40,855 nucleotides of DNA. Origin: an uncultured Bacilli bacterium. Its GTDB lineage: Bacteria > Bacillota_I > Bacilli_A > RF39 > UBA660. The notes beneath the pieces are model-generated. The model searched no databases and was not told the origin of the DNA. It was given only the letters and a program-made list of their open reading frames with translations. Shown piece after piece: positions 21,090-30,047 of the stretch. Position 1 is the stretch's first letter; each line of letters begins with the position of its first letter. Both the position numbers and the translations under genes were made by a program. The stretch lies in NCBI GenBank assembly GCA_934090595.1, contig CAKOJO010000004.1:1-40855 (forward strand), in the 5' to 3' direction.

Positions 21090-22211
21090 TTACACTTTGT
21101 TTACACTTCTTTTAGTTTCTATTGCAACTTTTTGAACTATTGTAAGTGCTGCGATTATGGATATACATATACTTCCTCCGTAGCTTAAGAATGGTAGTGT
21201 TACCCCGGTCATTGGAATAATTCCTAGGACTCCGCCCAAGTTTACTGCGATATGAATAAATATATAAAATGCTATTGTATAACACATTAGTGTATATGAT
21301 TCTTTGGTTGATTTTTTACCTATAACCACTATTCTGACGATTAATAGTAAGTAAAGGATGAATAGTCCTACTGCTCCGACTAGTCCTAATTCTTCAACAA
21401 ATATTGCAAATATAAAATCAGTGTATGGTTCTGGTAAGTATAGGTATTTTTGGGTACTGTTACCTAGGCCTTTTCCAAATAGTCCTCCCCCATTCATAGC
21501 AATGAATCCATTGCATAATTGGTTCCCGTCTGTTAAGTATCTATCACATGGAGCATTGAAATTAAATCTTGCAATTTTGTCTCCGAGTACTTTGTCTCCC
21601 GCAAATGTTATTAAAAGAATACCAAATACTAATAAGACTAATCCTTTTTTAAAAATATCTACTTTTATTTTTTTTGAAGCGTTTGAGAAAAAGAACATAA
21701 ATATTACAATTGATGCATAGATGACTGCGGTTCCCCAGTCTTTTTGAGCAATTATTAGTATTGTTATTATCATACCTAATATTAATGGTGTTATCATTCT
21801 TATTTTGTTGTCTTGATATTTTTTATTTTTTTCATAGTATAGTGCAAATAAAGGAATGCTTGTTATTTTTACGAATTCACTTGGTTGAATACCTAATCCT
21901 TTATACCCAATCCAGTTTGTAGCACCGTTTGTTACTGTTCCCCAGACTACTAAGCAAAATATTAGTCCTGTAAATATTAATGTTAAGAATAATGACCATT
22001 TATAGTATTTTTTAAATGGCACCATTAAGAGTATCATAGCACCAAATAACCCTGCGATCATGAATATTATTTCTCTTATGAAGTATCTCCATGGTGTTGT
22101 TTCATTTACCATGAATGCCGTTACGTTTGATGCAGAATATATCATTATTAATCCTACTGAAAATAGTATTATTGTTAAAATTAATAGTTGTTTATCAATT
22201 TTTTTTATCAT
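21090..22211 (-). CDS. ftsW: FtsW/SpoVE-type peptidoglycan polymerase
   Basis: 373 residues with about ten membrane helices (SEDS family). Signatures are IQPSEFVKI in the middle, GGGLFGKGLGNS, KYLYLPEPYTDFIFA with VEELG, and MTGVTLPFLSYGGS near the C terminus. The QKYLYLPEPYTDFIFA wording is nearer FtsW/SpoVE than RodA, where HTDFIF is usual, so a division or spore-cortex role is more likely than elongation. SEDS proteins are glycosyltransferases that work with a class B PBP; none is in the window. GAGGTAATAAT precedes the ATG. Confidence 0.9.
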   Translation of the reverse strand: MIKKIDKQLLILTIILFSVGLIMIYSASNVTAFMVNETTPWRYFIREIIFMIAGLFGAMILLMVPFKKYYKWSLFLTLIFTGLIFCLVVWGTVTNGATNWIGYKGLGIQPSEFVKITSIPLFALYYEKNKKYQDNKIRMITPLILGMIITILIIAQKDWGTAVIYASIVIFMFFFSNASKKIKVDIFKKGLVLLVFGILLITFAGDKVLGDKIARFNFNAPCDRYLTDGNQLCNGFIAMNGGGLFGKGLGNSTQKYLYLPEPYTDFIFAIFVEELGLVGAVGLFILYLLLIVRIVVIGKKSTKESYTLMCYTIAFYIFIHIAVNLGGVLGIIPMTGVTLPFLSYGGSICISIIAALTIVQKVAIETKRSVNKV

Positions 22212-22304
22212 ATATTATTACCTCATTATAATAATAACATCATAGTATTATTTTTGCAAATATTTTATGAAATTGGTTTTTTATAATAACACAAATGACT
22301 TATG

Positions 22305-22310
22305 TATAAT
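22305..22310 (+). promoter_or_regulatory. Possible -10 element of the YjcZ-like gene
   Basis: TATAAT at 22305-22310 is 33 bp before the ATG. No good -35 lies 16-18 bp upstream, so an alternative sigma factor or an activator is possible. Confidence 0.35.
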
Positions 22311-22342
22311 AAACTATATTAGATAGTTAAAGGAGGATGCTT

Positions 22343-22513
22343 ATGTATTATTACGGTAATTCCTATGGATATGGGAATACAGGAAGTTGCTGCAGTCAAA
22401 TGCCAACTTGTGGAAACTATGGATATAACACAGGTTACGGAAGTAATTATGCAATTATCTTAGTTCTATTTATTTTATTAATAATTATACTTGGCGCTAG
22501 AGCATGGAATTAA
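22343..22513 (+). CDS. YjcZ-like Gly/Tyr micropeptide with C-terminal membrane helix
   Basis: 56 residues. The first 35 are rich in Gly, Tyr, Asn and Cys (YYYGNSYGYGNTGSCC), the rest is a hydrophobic helix (AIILVLFILLIIILGA). This matches the YjcZ family of spore-associated small proteins, whose hallmark is a Gly/Tyr-rich N terminus and the ending F.L.IVLFILLIIVG. AGGAGG (22331-22336) is 6 nt before the ATG at 22343; an ATG at 22337 is too close to it. A strong terminator follows, so it is a single-gene transcript. Its presence supports a spore-forming ancestry. Confidence 0.75.
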   Translation: MYYYGNSYGYGNTGSCCSQMPTCGNYGYNTGYGSNYAIILVLFILLIIILGARAWN

Positions 22514-22523
22514 TATAAAATTA

Positions 22524-22550
22524 GGAAGTAGTTTACTATTTCCTTTTTTT
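22524..22550 (+). terminator. Terminator of the YjcZ-like gene
   Basis: GGAAGTAG (22524-22531) pairs with CTATTTCC (22536-22543, one G-T) and is followed by seven T. Confidence 0.85.
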
Positions 22551-22554
22551 GTGC

Positions 22555-22560
22555 TATAAT
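22555..22560 (+). promoter_or_regulatory. -10 element of def
   Basis: TATAAT at 22555-22560 lies 23 bp before the def start, giving a leader under 20 nt. No clear -35 was seen because the terminator occupies that place. Confidence 0.45.
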
Positions 22561-22583
22561 GTAGGTACTTTTGAGGTGGTAGT

Positions 22584-23135
22584 ATGTTAAAAAATAAAGA
22601 TATAGTTGATGAAAAGAATAAAATACTTAGAAGTGTTAGTAAGGAAGTTAGTTTTCCTCTTAGTGATGAGGATAGAAAAAATATTGATCTTATGATTGAG
22701 TATCTTACTAATAGTCAAATTGATAAGCTTGCTAAAAAGTATAATTTAAGACCTGGTATGGGTATGGCTGCGATTCAACTTGGTATTGATAAAAGATATT
22801 TTGTAGTGGTTCATGAACAAGATACAAAAGAAACTTTTAAGACTTATATTATTATTAACCCTAAGATTATTAGTTCTTCAGAGGAAATGATATATGTTGA
22901 AGAAGGAGAAGGATGTTTATCTGTTAATCGTGAAGTTAATGGAATTATACCAAGGCATGCAAGGGTTACTGTAACTGGATATGATATGGATGGTAATGAG
23001 ATAAAAGTTAGAGCAAGAGAAGAATTAGCTATTGCTTTTCAACATGAAATAGATCATTTGAATGGTATACTTTTTATAGATCGTATTGATCCAAAGAATC
23101 CTTATAAGGATGCTGATAAATATAGAGCAATTTAA
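22584..23135 (+). CDS. def: Peptide deformylase
   Basis: 183 residues with all three deformylase motifs: GMGMAAIQLGI (motif 1), EGCLS (motif 2, the metal-binding Cys) and QHEIDHLNG (motif 3, two His ligands and the catalytic Glu). It removes the N-formyl group from new proteins using Fe2+ or Zn2+. The long insert between motifs 1 and 2 makes it a type 2, Gram-positive deformylase. GAGGTGGT precedes the ATG. Single gene between two terminators. Confidence 0.96.
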   Translation: MLKNKDIVDEKNKILRSVSKEVSFPLSDEDRKNIDLMIEYLTNSQIDKLAKKYNLRPGMGMAAIQLGIDKRYFVVVHEQDTKETFKTYIIINPKIISSSEEMIYVEEGEGCLSVNREVNGIIPRHARVTVTGYDMDGNEIKVRAREELAIAFQHEIDHLNGILFIDRIDPKNPYKDADKYRAI

Positions 23136-23178
23136 TTATTGCTTTTTTTTGTATAAAAAAAATTCGTTTTTTAAAACT

Positions 23179-23457
23179 TTATTTTTTATTATCTAAGTCT
23201 TTTAATAAATCATCAACACTGTCATAACTCTTAGTTTTTGTTTTTCCATTTAGAATATCTTCGCCTTCTTTTAATGCTTTTTTTAATTCACGAGATGGTC
23301 TTGAGTTTTTAACTTCAAAAGGAATTCCTCCTTCATTTATTGCCTTTCTCAAAAACATATTGATAGCGGTACTCATATTTAATCCAAGACTGTTAAATAA
23401 AGTATCTGCTTGTTCTTTTACATCTTTATCTACATTCACATTAATTGTTGTTTTCAT
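23179..23457 (-). CDS. RelB/DinJ-family antitoxin, no toxin beside it
   Basis: 92 residues from ATG at 23457. The N terminus (TTINVNVDKDVKEQADTLF then GLNMSTAINMFLRKAI) is the ribbon-helix-helix domain of RelB/DinJ antitoxins, which bind operator DNA as dimers. The C-terminal half (ELKKALKEGEDIL, SVDDLLKDLD) would wrap a RelE/YafQ toxin. No toxin gene follows; the next gene (def) ends on the opposite strand 43 bp away. GAGGTG overlaps a GTG 9 nt upstream, making the ATG at 23457 the better start. It could be an orphan antitoxin or a solitary regulator. Confidence 0.85.
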   Translation of the reverse strand: MKTTINVNVDKDVKEQADTLFNSLGLNMSTAINMFLRKAINEGGIPFEVKNSRPSRELKKALKEGEDILNGKTKTKSYDSVDDLLKDLDNKK

Positions 23458-23547
23458 AGTATTCACCTCTTTTTTCTTTCTATATTAGTTGTAATACATT
23501 TCATTTATAATGTCAATGCTTTTTTATTTTATAAAAAAAATAAAGAA

Positions 23548-24603
23548 CTAGTCTTTATTTAAAGTTGATACATTTATAATATCATATTTTTGAGTAGTAT
23601 TATCTTCATATGTTATTTCATAATATCTTTTATTATTTTCTTCATCATTTGTATACTTAGTATCTTTAATCTTTTTATCTGATACTTTTTCTAACTTAGT
23701 ATTTTCTTTATTTACTTGATATAGATAGTTATCAGTACCTACTGCGTATACTCTATCCATTTCTTCATTTTTAATAGTAGCAAATCCATCTTTTATGGTT
23801 ACTGATTTATTATTATATTTTAATTCAGTGCTTTCTTCGATTGTATAATAATCTTGATCACTATTATTATAGTATAGTTTCTTGTCCCAGCTAATTAAAT
23901 AGTTTGAATAAATGACATTGTTTTCATATCCAAGTTCAGTCCTTATTGCATCCATAAATGGATGATTTTCTTTAAATGTTTTCCCTATTCCTTGGTATTT
24001 ATAGCCAATTATTTCATATCCTCTTGATGTGCCTTTAACTTGAACTAAGTTTCCATTTTCTAGTTCTGCATATATTGTTAAGTATTCATATGGATAGCTT
24101 TTATTATTATTGGCAAAAGCATAGATGTTTAATACTTTTTGATCTGTTACTTTAACAAATTCTTTTGGTAAATGATATGTAAAATTATTAGTTGCCATTG
24201 ATCCTGTTGTTGATAATTCAGCATAGTATAATGCTCCTTCTTCAGTTAATACAAAGTAAACAGTATTTCCTCCACCAGATGTATTTTCAGATCTAACATA
24301 TTTTGGTGTTCCTGTAATTCCTGTTACTTCAGCAGAATCTTTTCCTGTGTAGTTACTTTTTACAATCACTTTTCCATTTTCAATTTTTATATAGTCATCA
24401 TCTTTAGAAGTCACTTTAATTAAATATCCATTTTTAACTAGATTTTCTGCTTTGTAGAAATCATTTGTAACTACTTTTGTGTCATTGTCCTTAGTTGGTT
24501 CTTCTTTTTTAGTATCGGTATATCTTATATAACCTATTACTGCGCAGAGTGCAATTATTATTATGAATAACACTCCGATTAAAATATTTTTTTTCTTTTC
24601 CAT
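23548..24603 (-). CDS. Membrane-anchored extracytoplasmic protein, unknown
   Basis: 351 residues: an N-terminal membrane helix (about 6-26), a charged linker (DTKKEEPTKDND) and an extracytoplasmic region of repeated short strands (VYFVLTEEGALYYAEL, DRVYAVGTDNYLYQV, LYYNNSDQDYYTIEE). The pattern recalls the RCC1-like lipoprotein at 11941 (x-L-Y-Y at repeat ends) and suggests a beta-propeller fold. No catalytic residues stand out. AGGAGG precedes the ATG. It stands alone between the relB-like gene and the dut terminator. Confidence 0.6.
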   Translation of the reverse strand: MEKKKNILIGVLFIIIIALCAVIGYIRYTDTKKEEPTKDNDTKVVTNDFYKAENLVKNGYLIKVTSKDDDYIKIENGKVIVKSNYTGKDSAEVTGITGTPKYVRSENTSGGGNTVYFVLTEEGALYYAELSTTGSMATNNFTYHLPKEFVKVTDQKVLNIYAFANNNKSYPYEYLTIYAELENGNLVQVKGTSRGYEIIGYKYQGIGKTFKENHPFMDAIRTELGYENNVIYSNYLISWDKKLYYNNSDQDYYTIEESTELKYNNKSVTIKDGFATIKNEEMDRVYAVGTDNYLYQVNKENTKLEKVSDKKIKDTKYTNDEENNKRYYEITYEDNTTQKYDIINVSTLNKD

Positions 24604-24689
24604 TTTAGCCTCCTAAATATAGTTTAATTATATATATATGTATTTGCAAGACTTTTTTAAGCCTGTTTACATTTAGTTTACATAAAAAT

Positions 24690-24738
24690 AAAGTTATCGG
24701 GCACTTCCTGGACTTCGGTGAAAGTGCCCGATAACTTT
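24690..24738. terminator. Terminator after dut with 17-bp perfect arms
   Basis: Arms at 24690-24706 and 24722-24738 are perfect reverse complements (core TATCGGGCACTT), with a 15-nt loop. The minus strand continues TTTATTTTT, so it ends dut transcription; the plus side also has T. Confidence 0.85.
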
Positions 24739-24740
24739 TT

Positions 24741-25178
24741 TTATTTTGTACCTGTTGAACCAAATCCACCTTCACCACGAACTGTTTCGTTTAGTTTATC
24801 TGTTTCATTGAATTCAACTTTTAAAAATGGTGTTATTACTAGTTGTGCTATTCTTTCAAATGGTTCAATTTGTTTAGATTCATTTGTATGATTATGTAAT
24901 GCAACCATTACTTCACCACGGTAGTCTGAGTCTATTACTCCAACTTTATTTGCTGGTGCAAGACCTTTTTTTGATGCTAATCCACTTCTTGCATAAATTA
25001 ATCCGGCATAGTTTTCTGGTATTTCAAGTGATAAGCCAGTTGGTATTAATTTTGTTTCATGAGGATTTATTTCTATAACATCATCAATGCAAGCATAAAG
25101 ATCTGCTCCTGCTGAATATTCTGTACCATAAGTTGGTAATTTTGCTTTTTCATTTAATTTTTTAATTTTTACTTTCAT
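24741..25178 (-). CDS. dut: dUTP diphosphatase
   Basis: 145 residues, the normal length of trimeric dUTPases. The five motifs are seen in order: AGADLYA, ARSGLA, GVIDSDYRGE, ERIAQLV and GEGGFGSTG at the C terminus. It hydrolyses dUTP to dUMP, keeping uracil out of DNA and supplying the dTTP route. AAAGGAG precedes the ATG. Confidence 0.97.
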   Translation of the reverse strand: MKVKIKKLNEKAKLPTYGTEYSAGADLYACIDDVIEINPHETKLIPTGLSLEIPENYAGLIYARSGLASKKGLAPANKVGVIDSDYRGEVMVALHNHTNESKQIEPFERIAQLVITPFLKVEFNETDKLNETVRGEGGFGSTGTK

Positions 25179-25281
25179 AACTTTCTCCTTTAGTATGTTT
25201 AAATTATATAATATTTTTATTAATATTGCAAGTGATTACACTTATTTTTATTTTACATATATTATATTAGGAGAGTTTATT

Positions 25282-25533
25282 ATGATGAAGATTAAATTAA
25301 GTGAAATTGCTCCTTCAGATAAGGTTATTGTGTATAAAAATAATATCAATACTGATAGTAAGAGATACTTAGAGAGTCTTGGTATTAGATCTGGTAATGA
25401 AATTGTTTGTTTATATTATGCTATGTTTGGTGATCCTATTGCTTTTTTAGTTGATAATAGTATTATTGCTATTAGAAAGAGTGATTGTGATAATATTATT
25501 GTTTTAAAGGATGATGGTGATGGGACTTTCTAG
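25282..25533 (+). CDS. feoA: Ferrous iron transport accessory protein FeoA
   Basis: 83 residues. The SH3-like FeoA fold is recognised by the pattern I.....L..LGIRSGNEI, then GDPIAFLV and IAIRKSDCDNI. FeoA is a small cytoplasmic partner of FeoB. The start is set at 25282 because AGGAGAG lies at 25269-25275; a longer frame open from 25195 has no site and adds a hydrophobic tail not found in FeoA. It overlaps feoB, so the two are translated together. Confidence 0.88.
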   Translation: MMKIKLSEIAPSDKVIVYKNNINTDSKRYLESLGIRSGNEIVCLYYAMFGDPIAFLVDNSIIAIRKSDCDNIIVLKDDGDGTF

Positions 25534-27373
25534 AGGTTTTAAGTCTAATGATTTTGAGAGTTTAATTGATGATAAGTTATCTATTGCTCTTTTAGGTAAT
25601 CCTAATGTTGGTAAAAGTACTTTGTTTAATTTACTTACTGGTCTTAATCAACATACTGGTAATTGGCCTGGTAAAACTGTTGGAAATGCTCGTGGTGTTT
25701 TTAAGTATAAAAGTAGTGTTTATAATGTTATTGATTTACCTGGTACTTATACTCTTAGAGGTTATTCAAAGGAAGAAGTAATTGCAAGTGATTTTTTACT
25801 TAATAATACTTGTGATATAGTTATTGTTGTTATTGATGGAACTTCTTTACTTAAGGGTATTAATTTAGTTCTTGATACTGTTACTAAGGTTGATAATGTT
25901 ATAGTATGTGTTAATTTAATTGATGAAGCACAAAGAAATGGAATAGTAATTGATTATGATAAGTTGGAGGTATTTTTAGGGGTTCCTGTTATACCTATTA
26001 GTGCTAGAAAGAAGATTGGTATTAAGAAATTAAAAGATTTTATTATTAGTTTTACTGGTAATAGAAAAAGAGAGATTATTGATACTTATTCTCTTGCAAA
26101 AGATATTTACAATTCTTGTGTTAGTAATAATTGTTATGATCCTACGACTATAAAGATAGATAAAGTAGTTACTTCTAGAAGATATGGTGTTTTAATAATG
26201 CTTTTACTTCTTGGTATTATTCTTTGGATTACTATTATTGGCGCTAATTACATATCAGATTATCTTAGTAAGTTTTTGTTTTATATTTTATCTTGTTTTA
26301 ATAGTTTTCTTAACTTTATTGGTCTTAATGGTATTGTTATTGATTTTATTATTAATGGTGTTTTTAAAACTGTATTTTGGGTAGTATCTGTTATGTTACC
26401 TCCGATGGCTATATTTTTTCCATTATTTTCTTTATTGGAGGATTCAGGTTACCTTCCTAGAATTGCTTTTAATTTAGATAAAGCATTTAATAAGTGTGGT
26501 AGTCAAGGTAGACAGGTTCTTACTATGTGTATGGGATATGGATGTAATGCTTGTGGTGTTATGGGTTGTAGAATTATTAAAGAGAAGAAGCAAAGGCTTA
26601 TTGCTATTATTACTAATTGTTTTAGTCCTTGTAATGGAAGGTTTCCTACTCTTATTGCGATGATTAGTATTTTTATTACTTATGGTATTGGTAATAGATT
26701 TGTTAATTCTTTGGTTTCTTCTTTAATGCTTTTAGTTTTTATAGTAATTTCTGTTATTATGACATTTATTGTTTCTAAGATATTATCTTGTACTATTTTA
26801 AAGAGTAAGGATTCTACTTTTGTAATTGAGATGCCTCCATATAGAAGACCTGAGGTTTTAAAAACTATTGTTAGATCTGTTATAGATAGGACTTTATTTG
26901 TACTAATTAGGGCTATTTGTGTGTCTATTCCTGCGGGTATTATTATTTGGGTTTGTTCTAATGTTTATGTAGGCGGAGTTAGTATTCTTAGTATTTGTTC
27001 TAATTTTTTAGAACCATTTGGTAAGTTTATTGGTTTAGATGGAGTTATTATTCTTGCTTTTATTCTTGGTCTTCCGGCGAATGAGATTGTCATTCCTATT
27101 ATTATAATGGCTTATTTATGTACAGGTAATATTACTGGTTATACTAGTCTTAATGAGTTAAGGGATATACTTATTTCTAATGGTTGGACTATTGTTACTG
27201 CTTTTTGTTTTATCTTTTTTACAATGTTTCATTTTCCATGTGGTACTACTATTGTTACTATTAAAAAAGAGACAAATAGTCTTTTGTGGACAATTATCTC
27301 TATTATCGTTCCTACTTTAGTGGGTATTGTTTGTTGTTTTATACTTAGTAATTTACTAAATCTTATCTTTTAG
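25520..27373 (+). CDS. feoB: Ferrous iron transporter FeoB
   Basis: About 617 residues. The N-terminal G domain has LLGNPNVGKST (P-loop), IDLPGTYTL (G3) and NLIDEA (G4-like), followed by the polytopic Gate domains with conserved MGYGCNACGVMG and SPCNGRFPT. FeoB brings Fe2+ into the cell; the C-terminal FeoC-like part is absent, so it is shorter than E. coli FeoB (773). Three in-frame ATG codons (25511, 25514, 25520) are possible; AAAGG at 25506-25510 suits 25520. It overlaps feoA by 14 nt. Confidence 0.95.
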   Translation: MGLSRGFKSNDFESLIDDKLSIALLGNPNVGKSTLFNLLTGLNQHTGNWPGKTVGNARGVFKYKSSVYNVIDLPGTYTLRGYSKEEVIASDFLLNNTCDIVIVVIDGTSLLKGINLVLDTVTKVDNVIVCVNLIDEAQRNGIVIDYDKLEVFLGVPVIPISARKKIGIKKLKDFIISFTGNRKREIIDTYSLAKDIYNSCVSNNCYDPTTIKIDKVVTSRRYGVLIMLLLLGIILWITIIGANYISDYLSKFLFYILSCFNSFLNFIGLNGIVIDFIINGVFKTVFWVVSVMLPPMAIFFPLFSLLEDSGYLPRIAFNLDKAFNKCGSQGRQVLTMCMGYGCNACGVMGCRIIKEKKQRLIAIITNCFSPCNGRFPTLIAMISIFITYGIGNRFVNSLVSSLMLLVFIVISVIMTFIVSKILSCTILKSKDSTFVIEMPPYRRPEVLKTIVRSVIDRTLFVLIRAICVSIPAGIIIWVCSNVYVGGVSILSICSNFLEPFGKFIGLDGVIILAFILGLPANEIVIPIIIMAYLCTGNITGYTSLNELRDILISNGWTIVTAFCFIFFTMFHFPCGTTIVTIKKETNSLLWTIISIIVPTLVGIVCCFILSNLLNLIF

Positions 27374-27391
27374 AGCTTTTGCTCTTTTTAT
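27371..27391 (+). terminator. Terminator of feoAB
   Basis: AGAGC and GCTCT pair around TTTT (about 27372-27385), followed by a T-rich run on the plus strand. It overlaps the feoB stop codon. Confidence 0.65.
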
Positions 27392-28251
27392 TTTATATTT
27401 AGTTTTTTTAATAGTGTAATTTGTTCTTTTGGTACTTTATAGTTTTCGTTATCTTTGTATATTTTTCCTAGTAGAACATTTGGTTTTGCAATAGGACCAT
27501 GGTAATCGCTTCCTCCGCTTACTAAGATATTATATTTTTTGGCTATTTCTAGGTATCTTTGTGATTCTTCATATGTATGTAGGCTATTATATGCTTCGAT
27601 ACCCTCAAGTCCTTGTGATATTAGATTAGGTAATATTTCTTCCATATTTATATTATGTTGTTTTTCTGTTTTTTTAGAGTGTGCCCATATAGCTATTCCA
27701 CCGGCATTTTTAATTGCTTTTATTACTTTTGTTGCGTCTTCTCTAGCGATGATTGTTGTTTTTATATCGTCTAGGTATTTGTCAAATGCTTCAGGTACAG
27801 TTTTTACATAGTTATTTTTTATTAGTAGTTTTGCGATATGAACTCTTCCCGGTATGTTATGTTCTTTTATTACATTTTCTATTTCTTCATCTTTTAGTGT
27901 TATATTATATTGTTCTTTTAAACAATCTTTTATGTCATATATTCTTTTTATTCTTTTTTGTTTTAGATTGTTTATTATTTCTAGTAATTGTTCATTTTCT
28001 TCATCTATGTTATATCCTAGAATGTGCATTTTATATTCACCATCTAGGATTGATGATATTTCTATTGCTTTTATATAGTTTAGTCCTGTTAGATCTATTT
28101 CTTTCATATCATTTATACTTTTTATGCTGTCATGATCTGATATTGCAAATGTTTTTATGTTAGATTCTCTTATTTTTTGTACTAATTGTTTAGTAGTGTA
28201 TTCTCCGTCTGAGTTTATTGTATGTGTATGTAAATCAAATTCTTGTATCAT
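27388..28251 (-). CDS. PHP-domain phosphoesterase
   Basis: 287 residues. PHP motifs are DLHTHTINSDG (6-16), ISDHDSI (about 38-44), EISS (about 65) and GGSDYHG near the C terminus (about 247-253). These supply the metal ligands of a trinuclear phosphoesterase. Proteins of this length and motif order are 3',5'-nucleotide bisphosphate phosphatases or 5'-3' exonucleases (YciV/TrpH-like). The substrate here is inferred only. GGGAGGAAAC precedes the ATG. It follows thrS on the same strand (22 bp gap) and may belong to the same transcript. Confidence 0.88.
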   Translation of the reverse strand: MIQEFDLHTHTINSDGEYTTKQLVQKIRESNIKTFAISDHDSIKSINDMKEIDLTGLNYIKAIEISSILDGEYKMHILGYNIDEENEQLLEIINNLKQKRIKRIYDIKDCLKEQYNITLKDEEIENVIKEHNIPGRVHIAKLLIKNNYVKTVPEAFDKYLDDIKTTIIAREDATKVIKAIKNAGGIAIWAHSKKTEKQHNINMEEILPNLISQGLEGIEAYNSLHTYEESQRYLEIAKKYNILVSGGSDYHGPIAKPNVLLGKIYKDNENYKVPKEQITLLKKLNIK

Positions 28252-28273
28252 GTTTCCTCCCTTTAAAAGACCA

Positions 28274-30046
28274 TCAGTTGTTTGATGGTCTATATATTTT
28301 TTCTTTTATTTCTTTTGTTATTTCATTTATAAAGTCTTCTTTTTCTAGAGTTGTTGTTTCTTTTGATTGGAATCTTCTGAAGCTTATTTGGTTGTTATCT
28401 CTTTCTTTATCTCCGAGTATTAGTGTTACTGGTATTTTTTTAGTTTGTGATTCTCTCATTTTGTATGATAGTTTTTCATCACGAGAATCTAGTTCACATC
28501 TGATGTTATTTTCATTTAAAAGTTTTTGTATTTGTTTTGCATATTCTAAATGGTATTCATTATTTACTGGAATGATGTTTACTTGTATTGGAGATAACCA
28601 AAGTGGTAAGGCTCCTTTTGTTTCTTCAAGTAAGAATGCTGTAAATCTATCAAGTGATCCTAATATGGCACGATGAATTACTACCGGTCTTTTTCTTGTT
28701 GCGTCTTCTGCTACATATTCAAGTTCAAATCTTTCTGGTAGTTGATAGTCTAATTGAACTGTTGAAAGTGTTACATCATGCCCTATTGCACTTTTTACTT
28801 GAACATCTATTTTTGGTCCATAAAATGCAGCTTCTCCTTCGGCTTCATAGTATTCTGCTTTAGATTCTTTCAATATTTTTCTTAAAGCATTTTCGCTTTT
28901 TTCCCATAGTTCATCATTACCGAAATATTTTTCTTTATTATTTTTATCTCTTAATGATAGTCTAAAACTATATTCTTTAAAGTTAAAGTCTTTATATACA
29001 TCTAGTATTAAGTCTATTACTCCTTGTACTTCTTGTTCTATTTGATCTTGAGTACAGAAGATATGAGAATCATTTTGTGTGAATGCTCTTGCTCTTTCTA
29101 TTCCACAGCATGCTCCACTTGCTTCGTATCTAAAGTCATTTGCTATTTCTGCTAATCGTAGTGGTAAGTCACGGTATGAGTGAAGGAAGTTTTTATAAAT
29201 CATCATGTGATGTGGACAGTTCATTGGTCTTAGAACGTATGCTTCATTATCTAGTTCCATTGCTGGAAACATATCATCTTTATAGTGCGCCCAGTGACCA
29301 CTTGTTTTATATAGATCAACATTACCAAGTGATGGTGTCATTACGTGTTTGTATCCTAGTTTTAATTCTTTTTCTGTTATGTAGTCACTTAATTCTTTTC
29401 TTATGATGAATCCATTTGGTAACCACATTGGTAGTCCTTTTCCCACTAATTCAGAGAACATGAATATGTTTAGGTCTTTTCCTATTTTACGATGGTCTCT
29501 TTCTTTAGCATCTTCAAGGGCTTGTAAGTGTTCATTTAGTTCTTCTTCTGTTTCAAAGCATATACCATATATTCTTTGAAGCATTTTATTTTTAGAGTCC
29601 CCTTTCCAATATGCTCCACTTACTTTTAACAGTTTGAAGTATTTCATTTGTTTAGTTGAGTTCATGTGAGGACCACGGCATAAGTCGATGAAGTCTCCTT
29701 GTTGATATGCTGATATTGTTGTTTCGTTTTCATCCATTCTATTGATTAGATCTATTTTATACATATCATCTTTGAACATATCAAGTGCTTCTTGTTTTGT
29801 TAGTTCTATTCTTTTGATTAGTTTGTTGTCTTTTGATATTTTTTTCATTTCTTTTTCTATTTTAGGAAGATCTTCTTCAGTTAGAGTTTTGTCTCCTAGA
29901 TCAATATCGTAATAGAATCCTTCTTCAATTACTGGTCCTACCCAGAATTTAGCTTCAGGATAAAGATGTTTTACAGCGTGTGCTAATAAGTGAGCACAAC
30001 TATGGTTTAAAGTGTTTAGATTTTCATTTTCTTTTATATTTTGCAT
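28274..30046 (-). CDS. thrS: Threonyl-tRNA synthetase without TGS domain
   Basis: 590 residues. It begins at the editing (second additional) domain: LNHSCAHLLAHAV carries the HxxxH. Class II motifs follow: motif 2 FRYEASGACCGIERARAF and motif 3 HRAILGSLDRF. Zn ligands are seen in the MNCPHHM segment. The usual N-terminal TGS domain (about 60 residues) is absent. It is translated 1 nt after the unknown gene at 30048 and both are downstream of a threonine T-box, so expression should rise when tRNA-Thr is uncharged. Confidence 0.96.
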   Translation of the reverse strand: MQNIKENENLNTLNHSCAHLLAHAVKHLYPEAKFWVGPVIEEGFYYDIDLGDKTLTEEDLPKIEKEMKKISKDNKLIKRIELTKQEALDMFKDDMYKIDLINRMDENETTISAYQQGDFIDLCRGPHMNSTKQMKYFKLLKVSGAYWKGDSKNKMLQRIYGICFETEEELNEHLQALEDAKERDHRKIGKDLNIFMFSELVGKGLPMWLPNGFIIRKELSDYITEKELKLGYKHVMTPSLGNVDLYKTSGHWAHYKDDMFPAMELDNEAYVLRPMNCPHHMMIYKNFLHSYRDLPLRLAEIANDFRYEASGACCGIERARAFTQNDSHIFCTQDQIEQEVQGVIDLILDVYKDFNFKEYSFRLSLRDKNNKEKYFGNDELWEKSENALRKILKESKAEYYEAEGEAAFYGPKIDVQVKSAIGHDVTLSTVQLDYQLPERFELEYVAEDATRKRPVVIHRAILGSLDRFTAFLLEETKGALPLWLSPIQVNIIPVNNEYHLEYAKQIQKLLNENNIRCELDSRDEKLSYKMRESQTKKIPVTLILGDKERDNNQISFRRFQSKETTTLEKEDFINEITKEIKEKIYRPSNN

Positions 30047-30047
30047 T

